Made by a program: the position numbers and the translations under genes. Shown here piece by piece: positions 7,207-13,988 of a stretch of 14,828 nucleotides of DNA. Under the pieces are notes generated by a model. That model was not told the origin of the DNA. It worked only from the letters and a program-made list of their open reading frames with translations, and did no database searches. The DNA is from Clostridiales bacterium. GTDB taxonomy: Bacteria; Bacillota_A; Clostridia; Oscillospirales; Oscillospiraceae. The stretch lies in NCBI GenBank assembly GCA_022777455.1, contig JALFGI010000334.1:1-14828 (forward strand). Direction: 5' to 3'. How positions within the stretch are numbered: position 1 is the stretch's first letter; every line of letters starts with the position of its first letter.

Positions 7207-7602
7207 TTATTTCTCTTCTTTTTGCAGACGGCGGAGCTCCTCCCTGCACCGTTCATTTTCCAGCTGCAGTCTCCAGATGGCGACATCCTTTTCCAGCAGT
7301 GCGGCAGGGAGGTCTTTCTCCCGGGGCAGGGATGCCTTCCAGGTGCTTTCCTGCAGGGTTCTGGCCAGCTCCTCCTTCTGGGCCAGCAGCAGCTGGTAGT
7401 GCTGTTCCGACGTCCCAAGCGCAAAGGACAGACGGTTATTGTCCTCCGTCAGGAGCCCAATCCGTTCCTCCAGCTCCGCCGCCTTTTGGAGCAGCAGCGT
7501 GTTCTGCTCCGCCAGAAGCTGATATTCCTCTTCCAGATAGTCGAAATCCCTGTGCAGCCTCCCATATGCGGAGGTCAGCCGATCAAAATCCGTCTCGTTC
7601 AC
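7207..7602 (-). CDS. Small coiled-coil protein
   Basis: I do not recognise a family. As annotated it has 131 residues starting at a GTG (7602). A GAAGGG lies about 12 bases upstream, which is long, and a TTG at 7656 overlapping the previous gene is an alternative, so the start is uncertain. Residues 8-86 form a strong heptad pattern rich in Leu, Glu and Gln, and residues 99-129 form a second, charged coil. Between them is ESTWKASLPR, which resembles the S-x-S-W-R-x-T-x-P-L-R type motif seen in the coiled-coil tails of many surface-glycan glycosyltransferases. It has no signal peptide or membrane segment. It sits 37 bases after the GT2-GT4 fusion and 23 before the next GT2 gene, so it may be a detached glycosyltransferase tail that holds the enzymes together. 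That role is inferred only. Confidence 0.7.
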   Translation of the reverse strand: MNETDFDRLTSAYGRLHRDFDYLEEEYQLLAEQNTLLLQKAAELEERIGLLTEDNNRLSFALGTSEQHYQLLLAQKEELARTLQESTWKASLPREKDLPAALLEKDVAIWRLQLENERCREELRRLQKEEK

Positions 7603-7639
7603 CGTGTTACGATTCCCTTCAAGCAAAGTATGTTGTGGC

Positions 7640-9922
7640 TCAGGCCCTGCCCACAAGGCGCAGGAGCTTTCGTTTTACTTTGGACAAGAGCCGGCGCAGC
7701 AGCACGAGAATGCGCTGGTTCTGCTCCGCATCCAGTTCTCCGTTTGTCTTTTTCCACTGGCTTTCAAACCAGCAGCGGCTCCTCCACACCTCCTCGCATT
7801 CCTCTCTGGCATCCTGCCATTGCATGTACGTGGAGTAATAGTCCGTTCCCAGGCGGCTCATCAGATTCAGAGCCCGGGAGATCTCCCGCCGCTGTTCCGC
7901 CTTTGCAGGGTCGGTGCACAGATATTCCAGCTCATGGACCAGGGTACTGACCATGCAGTCGATGCTGAAGCCTTCCTCGATCTTCTTCCGTCCGTTTTGG
8001 GAAAGTCTGCTGTGCAGTGCCTCATCCTGAAGAATGGCTGTGATGTCCGACACATATTTGTCAATCTCCGCGCGGGAATAATTCCGGTTCTCCGGGTCTT
8101 CCTCGCCTGGCTCAATGGGGATCAGTGCCCCCACGTCCGGCCCCACCAGGTCCCGTTGGCCGCCCACATCACTGCTGACCACCGGGACGCCCATGGACAG
8201 TGATTCGTAGGCCGTCAGCGCCAGACCTTCATTCAAAGAGCAGATCAGTGTCAGGTCGCTGTCCCGGTAGCACGCGCGCATCCGGTCCGTTCCGCCGATG
8301 CAGAACACCGTATTCTCCAGCTTTCGCTGGCGGATTTTCTCCTGAAGCTCTGCCAACTGGTTGCCGTCTCCGGCCACCACCACCGCAGCATCCGGCATTT
8401 TCTTCCGCAGCTCGTCCGCGATTTCCAGCATCAGGAAGGGGCGCTTCTGGGCGTGAATACGGCAGGGGAAGAGCACAATTTTCCGCTCCGGCGGCAGCTT
8501 CAGCAACCGATGCAGATAGCCCTCCTCCTCCAGCTCTTTGGAGAAGTAGTGGTGGTCCACACCAATATACAGGCACTGCACACTGTCTTCCCTGCGGCCG
8601 AATTTTTCGGTCATGACACGCCGGGTGCGGCTGTTGCACACATAGGTTTTCTCCACCACGCCGGAAAGGGCACCCGAGGTACGGGCATAGCCCCCAGCCA
8701 GCCAATACCACTCCTCCATGTGAACGTAATCCACGATCACCACATCCGGGAAGTGCTGGCGAATCCAGGGCATCATATAATAGCCGTCGTAGGAATTGGT
8801 GAGCATGATCGCATCAATTTCCCGGCTCTGAATAAAGTAGCTGACAAACTCCAGATAGTGTGCAGGGTCCAGGAAATCCGGCAGGCAGAAGATTTCGTCC
8901 GTGTAATCCTCGAATTTCTGCTGCCACGGGTTTTCGGAGGGCTTTGTGGTCAGGATAAAGCTTTCCATGCCCTGTTTCTTCAGACCCGCAATGGCATCCA
9001 GATTAAATTTGTCCGCGCCGCCCATCTGCAGCCAGGGAACCAGCCACAGCACCCGCTTATGGTCGTGCTCTGCAAAGGACGGCCTGTCCCATGTCCGTTT
9101 TTTCGGGGAATAAAAGGAATGCTGCGTTCTGGAAAGGGGAAATTCCACCGCTTTGACTTTACTGCGGACATTTTCTGCCGTTTTTTTGATGATCTCCTTA
9201 CAAAACTGTTCCCGCTCCGGGTCCTTGTGGATGCCGGAAAGCATTCCCTTATTCAGACGGCGATACCAGAACAGGCAGGTATTTACATGGACGGGTTTTT
9301 TATTCTGCGCCAGCATTTCCAGCCAGAAACGCCAATCCTCATAATAGGACCATTTCTCAACTTTATATCCACCGATCTCCAAAAGGTCCTTTTTGCGGAT
9401 CATGGCAGTGGCAGTCAAAAAATTATATGTTTTCAGCTTTTCAGAATCAAACGGATATTTCCAAATATATTCCTGATCATGGAAGCCGTAGCTGTTGGCG
9501 TAGCACCAGGCCGCATCCTGGTTGTAATACAGGCCCCAGTACAGGCAATCCAGATAGGTGGGGGCCAGGACGTCATCCGCGTCCAAGGGTACCACCAGGT
9601 CCGTGTGGGTATGGGCAATGCCGGTGTTTCTCGCGCAGGACAGGCCGCCGTTTTCCTGGGTAATGACCGTGATCCGCCGGTCCATGGCAGCGAAACGGTT
9701 CAGAAGCGCCACATCCTCCTCCTGGGTGCTGCCGTCGTTGACGATGATCCACTCAAACCAGGGAAAGGTCTGGTTCATCACCGAGTTGAAGGTCTGCTCA
9801 AAGTATTTCCCGGCATTGTAAAAAGGCGTGATCACAGAAACCAACGCATCCCTGGGGTCCGGCGCGTAAAACCGCGTCCGGCTTTTTCCGGGCTGCTTCT
9901 GATAGTCAAATTGATTCTCCAT
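7640..9922 (-). CDS. GT2-GT4 bifunctional glycosyltransferase
   Basis: This 760-residue protein joins two apparently intact glycosyltransferases. Residues 28-235 form a GT2 domain with VSVITPFYNAGKYF, IVNDGST, DADD at 114-117 and YYEDW near 194-198. Residues 290-630 form a GT4 domain starting with LWLVPWLQMGGADKFNLD, with FPCRIHAQKRP (probable donor-phosphate Arg488 and Lys493) and a full E-x7-E pair at Glu565 and Glu573. The tail has a Trp-rich segment (about 700-725) and a basic amphipathic end, RRLLSKVKRKLLRLVGRA, which could bind the membrane. The GT4 half is a close paralogue of the next gene upstream. The ATG at 9922 has GGGGG 7 bases before it; a frame from 9985 has none. It likely adds two sugars in sequence to a lipid-linked glycan in the cytoplasm. 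Which sugars cannot be told. Confidence 0.9.
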   Translation of the reverse strand: MENQFDYQKQPGKSRTRFYAPDPRDALVSVITPFYNAGKYFEQTFNSVMNQTFPWFEWIIVNDGSTQEEDVALLNRFAAMDRRITVITQENGGLSCARNTGIAHTHTDLVVPLDADDVLAPTYLDCLYWGLYYNQDAAWCYANSYGFHDQEYIWKYPFDSEKLKTYNFLTATAMIRKKDLLEIGGYKVEKWSYYEDWRFWLEMLAQNKKPVHVNTCLFWYRRLNKGMLSGIHKDPEREQFCKEIIKKTAENVRSKVKAVEFPLSRTQHSFYSPKKRTWDRPSFAEHDHKRVLWLVPWLQMGGADKFNLDAIAGLKKQGMESFILTTKPSENPWQQKFEDYTDEIFCLPDFLDPAHYLEFVSYFIQSREIDAIMLTNSYDGYYMMPWIRQHFPDVVIVDYVHMEEWYWLAGGYARTSGALSGVVEKTYVCNSRTRRVMTEKFGRREDSVQCLYIGVDHHYFSKELEEEGYLHRLLKLPPERKIVLFPCRIHAQKRPFLMLEIADELRKKMPDAAVVVAGDGNQLAELQEKIRQRKLENTVFCIGGTDRMRACYRDSDLTLICSLNEGLALTAYESLSMGVPVVSSDVGGQRDLVGPDVGALIPIEPGEEDPENRNYSRAEIDKYVSDITAILQDEALHSRLSQNGRKKIEEGFSIDCMVSTLVHELEYLCTDPAKAEQRREISRALNLMSRLGTDYYSTYMQWQDAREECEEVWRSRCWFESQWKKTNGELDAEQNQRILVLLRRLLSKVKRKLLRLVGRA

Positions 9923-9929
9923 GTCTATT

Positions 9930-9934
9930 CCCCC
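9930..9934 (-). promoter_or_regulatory. Ribosome binding site for the GT2-GT4 fusion gene
   Basis: The minus strand reads GGGGG, 7 bases before the ATG at 9922, and decides this start over the longer frame opening at 9985. Confidence 0.55.
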
Positions 9935-9960
9935 GTTCTTTTTGCGCAAACGCAGTCCAT

Positions 9961-9975
9961 CTGCCGGTCCGGCAG
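9961..9975. repeat. Perfect inverted repeat in the gap before the GT2-GT4 gene
   Basis: CTGCCGG and CCGGCAG face each other around a single base inside the 76-base gap between the GT4 gene and the GT2-GT4 gene. It can form a GC-rich hairpin with a small loop in the transcript. No U-run follows, so it is not a clear terminator. An RNA-stabilising or processing stem, or chance in GC-rich DNA, are both possible. Confidence 0.35.
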
Positions 9976-9998
9976 CTTCCGTCACCGCGCCCGTCCCT

Positions 9999-11375
9999 TC
10001 AGAACAATTTGTTGATTCTCAATTTCATAATCACTTTGATCAGGAGCCTTCCCAGGCGGGAATTGGCAATGCGCTTCAGCTCCAGGTTCACATCCTCTCC
10101 CCGGTTCCGGGGATTGGACGCTTCTTCAAATTCCAGGTAGACTTCCAGGTAATTTTTCGCCAGGCCCATTGCGTTGCCGGGCAGAACCTGCCGGGGCGTC
10201 TGCCGGACACGGGCGATGGTCTCCGTCAGGATCTGCTCCAGGCGGCGGATCATGATCTCATCGGAGAACCGGGCGTCGATCTTCTCCCTGCAGTTGCGGC
10301 ACAGGACGGCATAGCCCTCCCGGTCTGCCAGGATATCCAGGATGGCATCGGAATAGGCCCGGATTTCCTCCCGGGAATATTCCCGGGAATCGATGTCCGT
10401 CTCCGCCTGGCCCAGAGGGATGAGCCGGCCCACCGTCTCGTCGATCAGCTCCCTCTGGCCGCCCACGTCCGCGGAGATCACCGGGGTCTCCATGGCGCAG
10501 GATTCGTAGGCCGTAAGGGAAAGGCCCTCCTTCAGGGAGCAGATCAGGGTCACGTCGCTGTCCCGGTAGGCTTTTTCCATCCGGGCAATTTCCCCGGGGC
10601 AGCGGAACCATTTCTCCAGTCCCTGCCGGCGGATCTGATTTTTCAGCTCCTGGAGCTGGGGCCCGTCCCCTGCCACCAGGAAGCACACGTTTTCCTCCCG
10701 CTCAATTACATCCTTCGCGATTTCCAGCATGAGGAAGGGTCGCTTCTGGGGATGAATCCGGCAGGGGAAGAGGACGACCTTGCAGTTGTCCTTGATGTTG
10801 TACTGCGCCCTGATTTCCCCGTAGGGGATTTTGCGGCGGTCGAATTTATCCCGGTCCACGCCGATGTACAGCGTTTCCACCGTCCCGGGGTCTCTGGAAA
10901 AGGCGTCGATGAGGACCTGCTCCGTCCGGTGATTGCACACCAGGGTCCGGTCCACGCAGCATTCCGACCGGCCGGACAGCCGGGCATAGCCGCCCTTGCG
11001 CCAGTACCACTCCTCCATGTGGACGTAGTCGATCACCGCCACCTGGGGGAAGGTGCATTTGATCAGCGGCAGCAGATAATAGCCATAGTAGGAATTGGAA
11101 AGGAAAACGGCATGGATATTCCGGGTTTTGATCAGCTCCAGAATGAAATCGGCGTATTCCTCCGGTTTGTGGGTCTGGGGAAGGACGAACACCGCCTCCG
11201 CCTCCTTCTCGAAGCGGTCCCGCCACCGGTTTTCCCCGGGATAGGTGCACACCACGGTAGCGGAGAAGGCGTTCTTGTCGATCTTTTCCAGAATGCTCAG
11301 GTTGAACCGGTCCGCGCCCCCCATTTCCATCCAGGGAATCAGCATGAGAAGATTGGTTTTGCCCATATTTTCCAT
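9999..11375 (-). CDS. GT4 glycosyltransferase, paralogue of the GT2-GT4 fusion
   Basis: This 458-residue GT-B enzyme should transfer a sugar with retention of configuration onto a surface-glycan intermediate. It starts LLMLIPWMEMGGADRFNL, has an N-lobe block VIDYVHMEEWYW near 115-126, donor-site FPCRIHPQKRPF near 204-215 and the E-x7-E pair Glu283 and Glu291 in SLKEGLSLTAYES. Many blocks match the fusion protein's GT4 half almost exactly, including 17 of 18 residues from FPCRIH to LMLEIA. The C-terminus, GRLLIKVIMKLRINKLF, is a basic amphipathic helix fit for membrane contact. The start is uncertain: GTG 11378 overlaps the ATPase stop, ATG 11375 follows 2 bases after that stop, and ATG 11366 is also in frame; none has a strong ribosome site. 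The tight junction implies coupling to the transporter genes. Confidence 0.88.
   Translation of the reverse strand: MENMGKTNLLMLIPWMEMGGADRFNLSILEKIDKNAFSATVVCTYPGENRWRDRFEKEAEAVFVLPQTHKPEEYADFILELIKTRNIHAVFLSNSYYGYYLLPLIKCTFPQVAVIDYVHMEEWYWRKGGYARLSGRSECCVDRTLVCNHRTEQVLIDAFSRDPGTVETLYIGVDRDKFDRRKIPYGEIRAQYNIKDNCKVVLFPCRIHPQKRPFLMLEIAKDVIEREENVCFLVAGDGPQLQELKNQIRRQGLEKWFRCPGEIARMEKAYRDSDVTLICSLKEGLSLTAYESCAMETPVISADVGGQRELIDETVGRLIPLGQAETDIDSREYSREEIRAYSDAILDILADREGYAVLCRNCREKIDARFSDEIMIRRLEQILTETIARVRQTPRQVLPGNAMGLAKNYLEVYLEFEEASNPRNRGEDVNLELKRIANSRLGRLLIKVIMKLRINKLF
10369..10388. repeat. 20-base perfect palindrome inside the GT4 gene
   Basis: The sequence is its own reverse complement, built from TCCCGGGAAT followed by its inverse. 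It encodes part of a repeated Ser-Arg-Glu stretch (SREYSREE) in the GT4 protein. The two SRE codon sets being alike produces the symmetry, so it may be incidental. Confidence 0.5.
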
Positions 11376-11377
11376 CA

Positions 11378-12109
11378 CTACCGTTTCATATATTCATCGC
11401 AGACCTGATTCACTTCTCCGTCCATGACCACCCGGCCGTTTTTCAGCCAGATCGCCCGGGAGCAGATCTGCTTCACCTGCTCGATGCTGTGGGACACAAA
11501 CAGGACCGTGGCCCCGGAGGAGATGATGCGCTCCATCCGGCGGTGGCACTTCTCCTGGAACTGATAGTCGCCCACCCCCAGCACCTCGTCCACAATGAGC
11601 ACATCCGGGGTAACGGCGGTGGCAATGGCAAAGCCCAGCCGGGCCTGCATGCCCGAGGAATAGTTTTTCAGGGGAACATCCAAAAATTCCCGCAGCTCCG
11701 CGAACTCGATGATCTCCTCAAACAGCTCCTGCATCCGCTTGCGGCTGTGGCCCAGCACCGCGCCGTTGAGGAAGATGTTTTCCCGGGCGGACAGGTCCGG
11801 GTCAAAGCCCGCTCCCAGCTCGATCAGGGGAGCCACGCTTCCGTTAACCCGCACGTTGCCCTCCGCCGGCTTCAGCACCCCGGCAATCACCTTCAGCAGG
11901 GTGGACTTACCGGAGCCATTGAGTCCGATGATGCCTACGGTTTCTCCCCGATTGATGCTCAGGCTCACATCCTTCAGCGCCCAGAACTTTTCGTAGGACA
12001 GGTCCCGCTTTGCGATTTTGATGAGATATTCCTTGAAGCTGTCGATTCGCTCGGTGCTTTTATGAAACTGAATTGACAGATTTTCAATTTCAACGGCTTT
12101 CTGATCCAT
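11378..12109 (-). CDS. ABC transporter ATPase for polysaccharide export (Wzt/TagH/RgpD type)
   Basis: This 243-residue ATPase powers export of a lipid-linked polysaccharide through the adjacent permease. All core motifs are present: Walker A GLNGSGKST at 62-70, signature YSSGMQARL at 150-158, Walker B VLIVDE at 170-175, and H-loop His207 in FVSHS. The LIELGAGFDPDLSARENIF stretch is typical of the Wzt, TagH and RfbB group. The protein stops right after the nucleotide-binding domain, so it lacks the C-terminal carbohydrate-binding domain that many Wzt proteins use to recognise chain ends; export may therefore not depend on a terminal cap. The ATG at 12109 has GAGG 5 bases upstream. The ATG at 12127 overlaps the permease stop as ATGA but has no ribosome site, though coupling could make it work. 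The exact start is thus open by six residues. Confidence 0.93.
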   Translation of the reverse strand: MDQKAVEIENLSIQFHKSTERIDSFKEYLIKIAKRDLSYEKFWALKDVSLSINRGETVGIIGLNGSGKSTLLKVIAGVLKPAEGNVRVNGSVAPLIELGAGFDPDLSARENIFLNGAVLGHSRKRMQELFEEIIEFAELREFLDVPLKNYSSGMQARLGFAIATAVTPDVLIVDEVLGVGDYQFQEKCHRRMERIISSGATVLFVSHSIEQVKQICSRAIWLKNGRVVMDGEVNQVCDEYMKR

Positions 12110-12123
12110 AGTTTCCTCTTTCG

Positions 12124-12912
12124 TCATACATATAGGATAAAGTCATCCTGACGTTTCCAGAAAATGAAAATCCCCAAAAGGAGGAAGAAAACGCCGGGGA
12201 GCAAACACGCAAGATTGTGCATCAGCCCGGGAACCGCCCCTTCCATGACCAGCATCCGGAAATAGGATACGTTCTGGTACACCGGATTCAGCTTCAGCAG
12301 AATCTCCAGCCCATTGCTGATGAGCAGCTCCTCCGGGTAGAACAGCGGCGTTAAATACATCCAAAGCAGGGTGAGCACGCCGTAAAGGTGGCCGATGTCC
12401 CGAAAAAACACAAACATGGTGGATAGAATCATGCCAAAGCCCAAGCAGAATACCGCCAGATACGCTGCCGGAACAAAGGACAGCAGAATTGTCCAGTGAA
12501 ACTTCGCCCCGGAAAGGAGCATGACGATCAGCAGGGCGCAGAAGGAAAAGCCCAGATTGACCAGGGCGGAGACCACCTTGGACATGGGGAACAGATACTT
12601 GGGGATATAAACCTTCTTGGTCAGGGTGCTGTTGTTCACCACGGAGAACAGTGCCTGGGTGGTGGACTCATTGAAGAAGGTAAACAGAATATAGCCGGAC
12701 AGGTAGTACAGACTGAAATTTTCGATGTTGCTGCGAAACAGCTTTGAAAAAATCAGGTTCATCACCGCCATCATCAGCAGCGGATTCAGCACCGTCCACA
12801 GCATTCCCAGCACGGAATGCCGGTAGCGAACCTTGATGTCCCGGATCACCAGTTCTTTCAGTAAGGGCAGATATCTCAGGAAATTCATGATCCTGCCTTT
12901 CGTTCTTTTCAT
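12124..12912 (-). CDS. ABC-2 type polysaccharide export permease (Wzm/TagG/RgpC type)
   Basis: This 262-residue inner-membrane protein forms the channel for glycan export with the ATPase encoded next. The N-terminus carries the family's hallmark cytoplasmic segment, LVIRDIKVRYRHSVLGMLWT, followed by about six hydrophobic segments. The FFNESTTQALFSVVNN block and the WMYLTPLFYP motif near the middle and end of the core are typical of this permease group. The length matches the family. I chose the ATG at 12912 because it overlaps the stop of the upstream glycosyltransferase as ATGA. ATG 12888 (MNFLRYLP) gives the more usual family start with a close AGG, and ATG 12924 is also in frame. The order permease then ATPase within a glycosyltransferase run is that of O-antigen, teichoic-acid and rhamnan loci. 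What it exports is not readable here. Confidence 0.93.
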   Translation of the reverse strand: MKRTKGRIMNFLRYLPLLKELVIRDIKVRYRHSVLGMLWTVLNPLLMMAVMNLIFSKLFRSNIENFSLYYLSGYILFTFFNESTTQALFSVVNNSTLTKKVYIPKYLFPMSKVVSALVNLGFSFCALLIVMLLSGAKFHWTILLSFVPAAYLAVFCLGFGMILSTMFVFFRDIGHLYGVLTLLWMYLTPLFYPEELLISNGLEILLKLNPVYQNVSYFRMLVMEGAVPGLMHNLACLLPGVFFLLLGIFIFWKRQDDFILYV

Positions 12913-13985
12913 TGCTTTCGCCATCCTTTGTAAAGTGCCGTGAGTTTTTCCACCTGGGGTTCCAGCAGGAAGGTAGTCTGCACGGTATGCCGTGCCGCTC
13001 CCCCCAGGGCCATTCGCTCCCCGGGGCTGCGCACCAGACGCAGCAGTGCGGCACTGATCTGCGCCGGGTCACCGGGCTCCACCAGGATTCCGTTGCTGCC
13101 GGAGCGGATCGCCTCCGGAATCCCATCCACGTTGGTGGCAACGCAGGGAAGCCCTGCGTACATCGCCTCCAGCAAGGACATGGGCAGGCCCTCGTGGTAG
13201 GACGGAAGAATATACACCATACTCCGGGCCAGAAGCGCCCGGAGCTCGTCTTTGGAGCACCAGCCCAGGTGCCCCACCCGGTGCATCAGGCCCTTTTCCC
13301 GGAGCAGCCCGGAAACCTGCTCTACTTCCCCGTCTCCGCAGAAGAAAAAGCGGATGTCCGGCGGGAGCTCCGGCTCCATGGCTTCCATGGCCCGGATCAG
13401 ATCATAGGTACCCTTCCGCTGTCCCAGTCTGCCCACAAAGGCAATGCCCCGGGCTTCGGGATGATACAGCCGCGCTCCCGTCCCGCTCACGGCGTTGTAC
13501 AGGACCATGAATTTCCCCTGGGGGAACCGCTGCTCCATCATCCGGCAGTGGTACCGGCTCAGGACGATGTTTTCATCCGCCCGGCGGATGACCCCGGCGA
13601 TGTGTTTCTTCACCCGGGGGGATGCTTTTTCATAAAAATCAAAGAATTCCGCCCCGTGGTGGTGGAGGATCACCTTCGCCCCGGCGGCTTTGCCCAGGGA
13701 CAGCACCATAGCCTTTCGCCAGAAGCTCCCCCGCTCGGAGACATGCAGGTGTACCACGTCCACCCGCCGGGTCAGCAGGATCCCGATGATCCTGAACAGA
13801 CCGGCCAGAAAAAAAAGCAGCTTTTTCACGGCGAAGCCGTCCACATAGGTGGGGACATACAATAGCTTTACCTGCTCCCAGTGTTCCCAGGAGAGGTATT
13901 GCTCCACCACGGTACGGATGCCGCCCTTCACCCCGGCGGCGGGCCCTACCATCAGCACGGTGCAGTTTGTCTTTTCTTTTCTCAC
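12909..13985 (-). CDS. GT4 glycosyltransferase
   Basis: This 358-residue GT-B enzyme has the expected layout of GT4 glycosyltransferases. The N-lobe begins VLMVGPAAGVKGGIRTVVEQ with the glycine-rich donor loop, and a DVVHLHVSERGSFWRK stretch near 76-91 is typical of the family. The C-lobe contains AFVGRLGQRKG with Arg186 and Lys191 for the donor phosphates, and the E-x7-E pair Glu265 and Glu273 in SYHEGLPMSLLEAM. A hydrophobic patch at 56-71 could touch the membrane. It starts at a GTG (13985) with AAGGG 7 bases upstream, 3 bases after the previous stop. Its end overlaps the permease gene by 4 bases. It is an ordinary GT4 and unlike the paralogous pair downstream. The donor and linkage are unknown. 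Confidence 0.92.
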   Translation of the reverse strand: MRKEKTNCTVLMVGPAAGVKGGIRTVVEQYLSWEHWEQVKLLYVPTYVDGFAVKKLLFFLAGLFRIIGILLTRRVDVVHLHVSERGSFWRKAMVLSLGKAAGAKVILHHHGAEFFDFYEKASPRVKKHIAGVIRRADENIVLSRYHCRMMEQRFPQGKFMVLYNAVSGTGARLYHPEARGIAFVGRLGQRKGTYDLIRAMEAMEPELPPDIRFFFCGDGEVEQVSGLLREKGLMHRVGHLGWCSKDELRALLARSMVYILPSYHEGLPMSLLEAMYAGLPCVATNVDGIPEAIRSGSNGILVEPGDPAQISAALLRLVRSPGERMALGGAARHTVQTTFLLEPQVEKLTALYKGWRKQ

Positions 13986-13988
13986 AGT

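Noticed and set aside
9961..9975. Intrinsic terminator between the two GT4-containing genes
   Set aside because: The GC-rich hairpin has no following U-run and lies shortly before a strong ribosome binding site of the next gene in the operon.
8453..10015. Plus-strand open frame of 520 codons
   Set aside because: It is antisense to the GT2-GT4 gene, which has full family motifs. The antisense product shows no family features.
7640..11375. Long direct repeat as a mobile or recombination element
   Set aside because: The similarity follows the reading frames of two GT4 domains and is strongest where protein motifs are conserved, so it is gene paralogy and not an element.
9921..11408. Plus-strand open frame of 495 codons
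   Set aside because: It is antisense to the GT4 paralogue. The paralogous gene pair gives similar antisense frames in both copies, which explains the resemblance between this frame and the one at 8453-10015 without a real gene.
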